A model generated the notes under the pieces. The model worked only from the letters and a program-made list of their open reading frames with translations. It made no database searches and was not told where the DNA came from. This document shows, one piece after another, positions 8,394 to 14,277 of a DNA stretch of 14,277 nt (its first letter is position 1; each line of letters opens with the position of its first letter). Source of the DNA: Acidobacteriota bacterium (GTDB lineage: Bacteria; Acidobacteriota; Aminicenantia; Aminicenantales; Aminicenantaceae); assembly GCA_030609975.1 (NCBI GenBank), contig JAUWSR010000059.1, forward strand, positions 1-14,277. Direction: 5' to 3'. A program made the translations under genes and the position numbers.

Positions 8394-10430
8394 TTATTCT
8401 CCTCTCATTAAAGGAAGATCGATATCGACTTCGATGTTCGGAGTGGAATAATCCAGCAGCACATCATCAGAAGACGAACGCAAGATCCGGGCATTGGAAT
8501 GGAAGCGAGCCGGTCCGTCCTTGAGATGCCTCTGGATCCGGAGCTGCAGCCATCCCTGCCTGAGGGGAAATCCGGCCTCAACCTTTTTTATGGTGGGAAA
8601 TAGATGCGGCCGGATGTGCAGTCCATGATGTAGAGGACGCACGCCCAAGATGTGATGAATCAGCAAACAGAGCATCTCCGACCAGGTCCAGGGAGGTACA
8701 CCCAACTGTGCAAAAGGAGGTGAATGGGGAACTCCATAAAATTCGAACCACGAGCCCGATCTAGATCCGGACAATGAGTCCATCCAGCGCAGGATTCGCC
8801 AAACCTTATCAAAATCTTTCGCTTCAGCATAAGCTCGCGCCACAAACAGGGAAGGAAAAGGCCAAGGCCCATCCGTATCCGGTTCTGAACTGCAGTGGTA
8901 ACGGCCGTAGCCTCCGCCCTCCCAGTTCTGTCCCCAAAGCTGCTCCAGATGTATCAGCGTATTCCTTCCCAAGGCGGATTCCGCAGGGATAAATTCCAAC
9001 GCCAAGGGAAGCGCTTCCGAAGTATCCGGCTCCAAAAAATGCTCCCCGGCTGATGCCAAAGGAGACCCCTTGGGTAATCCAGCCTCATTTTGCGGCTGGA
9101 TTAAAGAGTGGACAGCCCCATCGACTCCTCGGCGCTTGATAAACCGCTCCTCGTGCACCAATCCATACCGCTCATCCTTCAGCAGAGCTTGAGACAGACG
9201 TGCAGCCTCCTTCTGCCAGCGATCTCTATGGATCGGTTTCCCTAAAACCTCAGCCATTGCCGCCGCAGAGTTCAGACCCACAGAAACAAATAGCTGATAT
9301 GCCAGCTCCATCCCCTTCTTGATCCCGTGGGCATGGTGCCGTTCCCAATATTCCCGGACATTGGTCAGCAGACCCGATGGTTCATGCCTGAATATGACTT
9401 GAAGAGGAAATTCCGCCAAGGCTTCGATCCGATCCCAATAACGAACGATCAGCTCTCGATCACCGGTCCAACGAAGGTAGTGATCAAGAACGTAGAGCAG
9501 CTCCCCATTCTGGTCGAGCTCAACCTCATCGGGCTGCCTCTTTTCACTGGAATCAATAGTGTCACCCTCATTGGTTACAAAATCATTGAGAAGCCGTTCG
9601 AGCACAAGCCGGGCTAATCGGTTCTGCCCGGAATGGACCAATCCCAGAGCCATCCAGGAATGGTCGCGCACCCACTCACGGTTGTACTGCCAGATACTCG
9701 CGTCCACAACACCCTGAGAGGAGATGACCGCAGGAAGCTGAGATCGCGCCGCAGCAAAAAACCTGTCGAGGAGTCTGTCATCAAACTTGATTTGAGTCGT
9801 TTTTTCCCAGATGCCGGCGGCTTCGGCGGTGATGTCGTCTGACGTGATAAAATCAAGGGCAACTCGGTCTTCATCCGCTTCTAAGAGATATCCCACAATA
9901 AATTCAGCTACGGCTGCCGGTGGCAGCTCACAGCCTCGGGAAAGGGTCTTGAAGGGAGTTCCGGTCTCCAGAGTTAGCTTTACAGGTTTGTCCTTCCGGT
10001 TTTTTACCCGGATAACACGTGCCAGGATAGGACGGCTGGAATGGGGACAAAAAAATTCCTCTTGGATCTCAAACTGTCCCGCCCACCAGCTTACGACGGC
10101 GCTGGGCAGCCCGCGCCGGAATGACCAGTTGGCCTGCAGGTTGGTTTCCCCGGCAAAATAAACTTGGGTATCTGTTCGTATCCCTAAACGCGTACTCTCC
10201 AATCCACTCGTTTCATCCAGTGTGAGGGCTTCTCTTTTCTTGCGCAGCTTCTGCGGATTCATGACCAGCAGTCCAACCGCCGTCCCCTCTCCGCCGGGGG
10301 CTATCTGGACGGCGGCCTGGATACGGCCGTTTCCCAGGAAAAAATAGGAGACATCTTTGAGATGGGTGCGGACATCCCAATGGCCTGAGGAGGGGTCATC
10401 TTCATAAATGTGTTCTTCCACATCGATCAT
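8394..10430 (-). CDS. (alpha/alpha)6-barrel glycoside hydrolase-like protein (glucoamylase/debranching-enzyme type)
   Basis: The protein has 678 residues. The first ~200 are beta-rich (for example FFLGNGRIQAAVQIAPGG near 30-47), like the N-terminal super-sandwich of GH15/GH63/GH65-type enzymes. From ~215 on there are alternating long helices typical of the (alpha/alpha)6 toroid. NREWVRDHSWMALGL at 250-264 matches the W-x-R-D motif that lines the active site of glucoamylase-like enzymes, and ELLYVLDHYLRWTGD at 310-324 is another family-like helix pair. A C-terminal beta segment (VRPLHHGLHIRPHLF) resembles the end domain of bacterial members. No signal peptide is present. ATG 10430 follows TAGGAG with a 7-base spacer. 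It is the first gene of the operon and abuts the GH38 gene. Specificity is unknown; an alpha-glycosidase on the same oligosaccharide as the mannosidase is the natural guess. Family number is not claimed. Confidence 0.82.
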   Translation of the reverse strand: MIDVEEHIYEDDPSSGHWDVRTHLKDVSYFFLGNGRIQAAVQIAPGGEGTAVGLLVMNPQKLRKKREALTLDETSGLESTRLGIRTDTQVYFAGETNLQANWSFRRGLPSAVVSWWAGQFEIQEEFFCPHSSRPILARVIRVKNRKDKPVKLTLETGTPFKTLSRGCELPPAAVAEFIVGYLLEADEDRVALDFITSDDITAEAAGIWEKTTQIKFDDRLLDRFFAAARSQLPAVISSQGVVDASIWQYNREWVRDHSWMALGLVHSGQNRLARLVLERLLNDFVTNEGDTIDSSEKRQPDEVELDQNGELLYVLDHYLRWTGDRELIVRYWDRIEALAEFPLQVIFRHEPSGLLTNVREYWERHHAHGIKKGMELAYQLFVSVGLNSAAAMAEVLGKPIHRDRWQKEAARLSQALLKDERYGLVHEERFIKRRGVDGAVHSLIQPQNEAGLPKGSPLASAGEHFLEPDTSEALPLALEFIPAESALGRNTLIHLEQLWGQNWEGGGYGRYHCSSEPDTDGPWPFPSLFVARAYAEAKDFDKVWRILRWMDSLSGSRSGSWFEFYGVPHSPPFAQLGVPPWTWSEMLCLLIHHILGVRPLHHGLHIRPHLFPTIKKVEAGFPLRQGWLQLRIQRHLKDGPARFHSNARILRSSSDDVLLDYSTPNIEVDIDLPLMRGE

Positions 10431-10481
10431 GGGTCAGCTCCTAGGCAAAATCTATCTCACAGTACTTATCAGGCAGGACTA

Positions 10482-10490
10482 GATATATCA
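10482..10490 (-). promoter_or_regulatory. Candidate extended -10 promoter for the glycan operon
   Basis: On the minus strand TGATATATC gives an extended -10 element (TG-n-TATATC), about 52 bases before the ATG at 10430. No good -35 hexamer lies 16-18 bases upstream. It sits in the 171-base divergent region shared with rdhA, so it is the logical place for the operon promoter, but the match is only moderate. Confidence 0.3.
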
Positions 10491-10554
10491 GATTTTTCTG
10501 CGCAAGAAAACCTCAAGCTTTACAAACCAGGAAGGATAATAATAAGATTTCAAT

Positions 10555-10569
10555 GGGAAGATCATTCCC
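10555..10569. promoter_or_regulatory. Inverted repeat GGGAAGATCATTCCC upstream of rdhA, possible operator
   Basis: Perfect 5-base arms GGGAA and TTCCC flank GATCA, ending 32 bases before the rdhA ATG. The octamer GATCATTC within it recurs at 10585-10592, 25 bases further on and touching the Shine-Dalgarno. Upstream, a TTTACA at 10519-10524 and AT-rich GATAATAATAAG at 10535-10546 could be a weak promoter, but the hexamers are not well spaced. The repeat is short and may be chance. Confidence 0.3.
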
Positions 10570-10601
10570 TTGTTCCAATTCTGTGATCATTCGGAGGATG
10601 T

Positions 10602-12053
10602 ATGACAAATAAAACCGAAAAAAAGGGTTTTTCACGACGGCAATTTCTCAAAGCTTCGGGAGCAGCCAGCGCTGTTGCAGGCGGCGCAGGTCTAGGCTTA
10701 TTCGGGTATGAAGCGGGCAAAGATCCCCGTACCTACCGGGGTTGGGAGAACTGGGAAGGCGTCAATCAGGTATTCAACCGTAAAAAATATGCGGTTGATC
10801 AACCGACCTGCCAAAAAGTGGGACCCACCCGTCGTGTGGATGCCAGAACTGAGGTGATCTTCTACCGCCGCGGCAGTTTTATGCGGCAGTGGCGGGAGGA
10901 GACCGGATTGGAAGGAATGGAGCCTCACATCCAGGAATATTACAGGAAAAATCCGGAGGATTTAGAGCTGGACATCTACAGTCAAGAAGTGATCTTCCCC
11001 AAATTGATGGAGGATCGGAAAAAATATCAAGATCAATTCCGGTTATCCGATGCTTGGTCCAATGCCATGGGGGCGGTTTCGCCTCCCCGTATCACCGAGC
11101 CCCCTGAAGTATCGGATTTTCCCCGGCGAAGCCGAAGAGGAGGGTCCACGGAACCGGTCAAATTCAAAGATCCTAAAAAAACCTCAAAGCTCATCAAAAA
11201 GATCGCCCATGAATTGGGATCGACCTTGGTAGGCATAGCTAAGCTCAATCCGGACTGGGTCTACAAGTACACCAGCATTGGACGGGGATTCCAATCGGAT
11301 GAACCTATCGAAGTGCCTAAACACTGGCAGAACGCCATCGTGGTGGGAACACCCATGTCCTGGGACCCCATGTACGCCAACCCCAATTACGGAACCTCCA
11401 ATGATGCCTATTCCCGCTCCCGGATCATCGCATTCCGGGTCGCTTCTTTTATCAAACAGCTGGGTTATGCCGCCCGCCCACACACCCCGGGAACGGACTA
11501 TGACCTCATGGTCCCTCCTATCCTGGTGGACGCCGGTATCGGTGAACAGAGCCGGCCATCGATCGTAGTCACTCCCGAGTTGGGATTGAATTTCCGCCCG
11601 GCCATCATTACCACCAATTTGCCTCTACATCCGGATAAGCCCATTTCCTTCGGCGTGCAGGATTTCTGCGACCACTGCAAGATCTGTGCTGAGAACTGTC
11701 CGAGTGATGCCATCTCCTACGGCGATAGAGTGGAGGTGCGCGGCTATCTCCGCTGGCAGGTCAACACCGCCAAATGCCTGAATTTTTGGAACTCCACCCT
11801 CGGCAGTATGGGCTGTCGACTGTGTGTTGCGGTCTGCCCCTACACCCGCAAGTCCAATTGGATTCACAAGGCAGCTCTAAAAGTAACCGCAGATGACCCC
11901 ACCGGGATCTCGGAAAAAGCCCTGACCATGATGCAAAAACGCTTCTATCCCGGGCCTGAGCCCCAAAAATACTACATCCCCTCTTTGGGAGGTGAAAATG
12001 CCTCCTACCGGGAACCTCCCTGGTGGCTGAGGACTGAGGATTTTATCGAATAA
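10602..12053 (+). CDS. rdhA: Reductive dehalogenase catalytic subunit RdhA
   Basis: The protein has 483 residues, normal for RdhA. These exported corrinoid/iron-sulfur enzymes remove halogens reductively from organohalides, often as terminal electron acceptors. A Tat signal is present: FSRRQFLK at 10-17 (R12, R13), then a hydrophobic Ala/Gly-rich stretch to ~36. Two [4Fe-4S] motifs close the protein: C356, C359, C362, C366-P, and C392 with C405, C408, C412-P, the long first spacing of the second being typical of RdhA. Between them and the N-terminus lie Y270 followed by FIKQLGYAARPHTPG (Y270 aligns with the catalytic Tyr region), AGIGEQSR at 311-318 (family form GxGELGR), and TTNLPLHPDKPISFG at 337-351 (usually TDLPL). 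No DxHxxG cobalamin motif is present, as usual for RdhA. Residues 40-175 match the canonical N-terminal region poorly. ATG 10602 follows CGGAGG. rdhB follows after 11 bases. Substrate is unknown. Confidence 0.95.
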   Translation: MTNKTEKKGFSRRQFLKASGAASAVAGGAGLGLFGYEAGKDPRTYRGWENWEGVNQVFNRKKYAVDQPTCQKVGPTRRVDARTEVIFYRRGSFMRQWREETGLEGMEPHIQEYYRKNPEDLELDIYSQEVIFPKLMEDRKKYQDQFRLSDAWSNAMGAVSPPRITEPPEVSDFPRRSRRGGSTEPVKFKDPKKTSKLIKKIAHELGSTLVGIAKLNPDWVYKYTSIGRGFQSDEPIEVPKHWQNAIVVGTPMSWDPMYANPNYGTSNDAYSRSRIIAFRVASFIKQLGYAARPHTPGTDYDLMVPPILVDAGIGEQSRPSIVVTPELGLNFRPAIITTNLPLHPDKPISFGVQDFCDHCKICAENCPSDAISYGDRVEVRGYLRWQVNTAKCLNFWNSTLGSMGCRLCVAVCPYTRKSNWIHKAALKVTADDPTGISEKALTMMQKRFYPGPEPQKYYIPSLGGENASYREPPWWLRTEDFIE

Positions 12054-12064
12054 GGGAGTAAAAC

Positions 12065-12361
12065 ATGCAGTTTTTTATAAGCGGATGGTTTTGGTTCCTG
12101 GAGGGTATATTAACCTGTTTGATGGTGGTCGGCCTTAAGTTTTACATGGAGGATAAAGGCATTCCTATGCCATTCTGGAAGTGGATCCTGTTCGGGCTCT
12201 GGATCCTGCTCGCGGGTTTCACCATCGCCTTTGTTGGAACGAGTTTAGGTGAGGGAGAGCCAACGGCAGCTAAGTTGGGAGGTATCCTCTTCGGCCTGAC
12301 CTCCACAATATCAGGGATTGCGCTCTGGCGGATACTTCTTACCGGTCGGAATAAAACCTGA
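12065..12361 (+). CDS. rdhB: Reductive dehalogenase membrane anchor RdhB
   Basis: This 98-residue membrane protein begins 11 bases after the rdhA stop, with an AAGGGAG ribosome-binding site overlapping that stop. Three hydrophobic helices are visible at about 4-25, 37-57 and 70-92. The loop and helix FVGTSLGEGEPTAAKLGG (56-73) carries the charged Ser/Glu-rich loop followed by an Ala/Gly helix that is characteristic of RdhB. RdhB is thought to hold RdhA on the outer face of the cytoplasmic membrane. Size, topology and position directly after rdhA all agree. Its last 23 bases overlap the end of the convergent DUF3047 gene. No terminator is visible after it. Confidence 0.88.
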   Translation: MQFFISGWFWFLEGILTCLMVVGLKFYMEDKGIPMPFWKWILFGLWILLAGFTIAFVGTSLGEGEPTAAKLGGILFGLTSTISGIALWRILLTGRNKT

Positions 12362-13019
12362 TCCATTGGATCGCCGAGGCCGAGCTGGTATGCGAATGGT
12401 TTGAATCGCATTTGAGGCCTATGGCTTTGATCTTAGGAACCTTGTTTGTCCCAAACAGCAGTTTGTAGTCATCCCGGAGATTGCGACGACAGATGTGCCA
12501 CGCCCCCAAGCCTTCGTTCCCGGAACCGACCACGATGTAGCGCACTTGGCCAAAAGTGGCGGCGCGGCCTGTGGCACCCTTTTTCAGAGTGGTATCCCAG
12601 ACATATCCGATGGTGTGAGGCGGAGTGACCGAAAGGATCCCTCCTTTATCGAACAGGACGAACAAACGAAAAGCGGCATCATCGCGACTTTTTACAGTCA
12701 CATCCGTCCCCTGGGGAAGTTTGTCCACTTTGTAACGGAACTCGATCTCCGGGTACTCCGAAGGCTTGATCTTATCCTTGAATTTTGTGCCGATGGTGGT
12801 CGAAGTGTTTTCACTTCGCATGAACAAGGTTTTGTCTTTGACCCCAAAAAGGTCCGCTTTGCCTTTTTGCTCCTTCCAATCGGCCTGCTTCAGCCAGCGG
12901 TGGATAGAGATTTCTTCTTGAGGGAAACTCACTACGTCCCGAACCGAGCTTGGCTGCGCGGACAGCACCATAACGATCCCCAATAAAAACCAGAGTTTGA
13001 GCTTTAAATAGAACTTCAT
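12339..13019 (-). CDS. Exported DUF3047-family protein
   Basis: The protein has 226 residues, with a signal peptide at about 1-21 (KLKLWFLLGIVMVLSA, then QPSS) and no lipobox Cys. The remainder fits the DUF3047 pattern as I know it: a beta-rich start with FRYKVDKLPQGTDVT (94-108), DDAAFRLFVLFD (113-124), IGYVWDTT (137-144), VRYIVVGSGNEGLGAWH (159-175), then RDDYKLLFG (182-190), a late Asp-containing loop, and an Ala-rich helix before IRFY. The function of DUF3047 is unknown; the predicted beta-sandwich suggests a ligand- or carbohydrate-binding type fold. ATG 13019 has no close Shine-Dalgarno (GGAGG lies 21 bases upstream), so the start is less sure, though the signal peptide supports it. It converges on rdhB with a 23-base 3' overlap. 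No link to dehalogenation is evident apart from proximity. Confidence 0.82.
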   Translation of the reverse strand: MKFYLKLKLWFLLGIVMVLSAQPSSVRDVVSFPQEEISIHRWLKQADWKEQKGKADLFGVKDKTLFMRSENTSTTIGTKFKDKIKPSEYPEIEFRYKVDKLPQGTDVTVKSRDDAAFRLFVLFDKGGILSVTPPHTIGYVWDTTLKKGATGRAATFGQVRYIVVGSGNEGLGAWHICRRNLRDDYKLLFGTNKVPKIKAIGLKCDSNHSHTSSASAIQWIRFYSDR

Positions 13020-13157
13020 GTACGTCCAACCATTCAGGTTCCTCCATTTCTGGAAAGGGAGACAATGAGTATCTATTATTATGGATATGCTAATAAAAAT
13101 AAAGATATAAAGTCATTTTTACGTTCAACTCCGATTCAGGTCTAAAAACGATCTGCG

Positions 13158-13166
13158 TGCTATAAT
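13158..13166 (+). promoter_or_regulatory. Extended -10 promoter for trpS
   Basis: TGCTATAAT is a perfect TATAAT hexamer with the TG extension. It predicts a start near 13173 and an 80-base leader before the trpS ATG at 13253. There is no clear -35 at the ideal distance, which is tolerated with an extended -10. The rest of the gap 13020-13252 is AT-rich and should also hold the minus-strand promoter of the DUF3047 gene, for which I see only weak candidates. Confidence 0.6.
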
Positions 13167-13184
13167 AATGAGGGCAGGATGAGG

Positions 13185-13207
13185 CTCTCTTGACGATGAC
13201 AAGAGGG
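13185..13207 (+). other. Small hairpin in the trpS leader
   Basis: CTCTCTTG at 13185-13192 can pair with CAAGAGGG at 13200-13207 (8 pairs including one G-U) around a 7-base loop. It lies between the predicted promoter and the ribosome-binding site. Only three Ts follow, so it is not a convincing terminator. There is no T-box motif. It may slow leader decay or be incidental. Confidence 0.35.
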
Positions 13208-13252
13208 TTTGATACCATCAATCGCCTAAAACCAGAACAACGAGGCCTGGCC

Positions 13253-14251
13253 ATGAAACAACAACAAAGCGTCTTTTCCGGGATACAGCCCACCGGCGAA
13301 ATCCATCTCGGAAACTATCTGGGAGCTATAAAGAATTGGGCATCGCTGCTGGGCAAATATGAGTGCATCTTCTGTATCGTGGACTATCATGCGATGACCA
13401 TCGAATATGATGTAAAAGCCATGCAGAACAATATCCACAATGCCGTCCTGGACAACATCGCCTGCGGTCTCGATCCGGAGAAGTGCACGATCTTCGTGCA
13501 GTCCGATGTCCCGGAAGTCACGGAACTGACTTGGGTCCTCAGCACCGTCACCCCTATGGGAGATCTTTCCCGCATGACCCAGTTCAAAGAAAAATCCAAA
13601 CAGCATGAACAGAACATCAACGTGGGACTCTTCTCCTATCCCGTGCTCCAAACCGCCGACATCATTCTGTATAAGGCCTCCTGGGTTCCGGTAGGAGAAG
13701 ACCAGGTACAGCACGTCGAATTGGCCCGTGAGATCGTACGGGATTTCAACCGGCGCTACGGGGATGTATTCCCGGAACCCCAAGCACTGTTGACTCAAGC
13801 CCGCCGTGTTATGGGACTGGACGGCAAGACCAAGATGTCGAAGTCGCTCAGCAACACCATCGCATTGAACGAGACCTATGACAGCCTCAAAAAAAAGATC
13901 ATGGGAGCCATCACCGATGAAGACCGCAAGCGTCGGCATGACCCGGGAAATCCCGACATCTGCAACATCATGCGCTATCATGAGTTTTTCCCTGGGGACG
14001 ATGATCTGGAGAAGATCGATCGCGAATGCCGGACAGCAGAGATCGGATGCGTCGACGACAAAAAAATGGTGATCGACCGTATCTGGGAATTCCTGGAGCC
14101 TGTCCAACAAAAACGAGCGGAATTAGCTGCCACAGAAGGGTATGTTGAAGGCGTCTTGCAAGAAGGGGCCTTGCGCGCGCGTAAAATAGCCCAAGACACC
14201 ATGGCCGAAGTGCGTGAAGCCTGCGGCCTGCGGAAATATCCACTCCGTTAA
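13253..14251 (+). CDS. trpS: Tryptophanyl-tRNA synthetase
   Basis: The protein has 332 residues, the normal size of bacterial TrpRS, a class I aminoacyl-tRNA synthetase that charges tRNA-Trp in the cytoplasm. The ATP-binding signatures are present: PTGEIHLGN at 13-21 (HIGH motif as HLGN) and KMSKS at 194-198. Other family blocks are DLSRMTQFKEKS (104-115), TADIILYKASWVPVGEDQVQHVELAR (134-159), and AEIGCVDDKK (262-271). The ATG at 13253 is chosen over upstream in-frame TTG 13190 and ATG 13196 because the conserved FSGIQPTG block sits about eight residues from it, as in other TrpRS, and GAGG lies seven bases before it. The gene looks complete and functional, with its own promoter. The remaining 26 bases of the window hold nothing recognisable. 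Confidence 0.97.
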   Translation: MKQQQSVFSGIQPTGEIHLGNYLGAIKNWASLLGKYECIFCIVDYHAMTIEYDVKAMQNNIHNAVLDNIACGLDPEKCTIFVQSDVPEVTELTWVLSTVTPMGDLSRMTQFKEKSKQHEQNINVGLFSYPVLQTADIILYKASWVPVGEDQVQHVELAREIVRDFNRRYGDVFPEPQALLTQARRVMGLDGKTKMSKSLSNTIALNETYDSLKKKIMGAITDEDRKRRHDPGNPDICNIMRYHEFFPGDDDLEKIDRECRTAEIGCVDDKKMVIDRIWEFLEPVQQKRAELAATEGYVEGVLQEGALRARKIAQDTMAEVREACGLRKYPLR

Positions 14252-14277
14252 ATCGCCTTAAAATCCTCCGACCTTTA

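Noticed and set aside
10602..12361. Recent transfer of rdhAB by a mobile element
   Set aside because: No integrase, tRNA, direct-repeat boundary or obvious composition shift is visible within the window.
13190..13252. TTG 13190 or ATG 13196 as the trpS start
   Set aside because: They would add about 20 residues not found in TrpRS, and the conserved N-terminal block and GAGG favour ATG 13253.
13173..13252. T-box riboswitch before trpS
   Set aside because: The leader is too short and lacks the conserved T-box antiterminator sequence.
13226..14110. Minus-strand open frame of 294 codons
   Set aside because: It is the shadow of trpS, whose HLGN and KMSKS motifs fix the true strand.

Overview
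The window (14,277 bases, GC near 50% by eye) is protein-coding almost throughout and carries no RNA gene, IS element or CRISPR array that I can see. It looks like chromosome from an uncultured anaerobic bacterium. The mix of a reductive-dehalogenase pair, an Asp-box (BNR) secreted protein beginning WRNIGPANMGGRI, a DUF3047 protein and a glycan operon with a uroporphyrinogen-decarboxylase-like (URO-D) enzyme recalls Acidobacteriota/Aminicenantota-like or PVC-type genomes. That placement is inference and cannot be settled from the window.

Region 1 (minus strand, 10430 down to the left edge) is one probable carbohydrate operon. In transcription order it holds an (alpha/alpha)6-barrel glycosidase-like protein, a GH38 alpha-mannosidase, a 175-base gap, a Gfo/Idh/MocA oxidoreductase, a URO-D superfamily protein, a large glycosidase-like protein I cannot assign to a family, and an exported Asp-box propeller protein cut by the window edge. 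Junctions are tight: a 1-base gap with a GTG start, an 8-base ATGAGTAA overlap, and a Shine-Dalgarno sequence placed at the end of the URO-D gene. All members except the last lack signal peptides. The set therefore looks like cytoplasmic processing of imported mannose-containing or otherwise modified oligosaccharides, with oxidoreductase and possibly demethylation chemistry on the sugar. No transporter or regulator lies in the window.

Region 2 (plus strand, 10602-12361) is an rdhA-rdhB pair. It encodes a Tat-exported corrinoid/iron-sulfur reductive dehalogenase with both [4Fe-4S] motifs intact, and a three-helix RdhB membrane anchor. It diverges from the glycan operon across a 171-base intergenic region that holds a small inverted repeat and weak promoter-like elements.

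Region 3 (12339-14251) contains an exported DUF3047 protein on the minus strand, whose 3' end overlaps that of rdhB by 23 bases, then a plus-strand trpS for tryptophanyl-tRNA synthetase. The trpS gene has a convincing extended -10 promoter and a small leader hairpin.

The points most worth following are the URO-D protein that has lost the Cys of the HxC metal motif inside a glycan operon, the unassigned large glycosidase-like protein with a possible ATT start, and the isolated rdhAB pair with an unusual N-terminal region.
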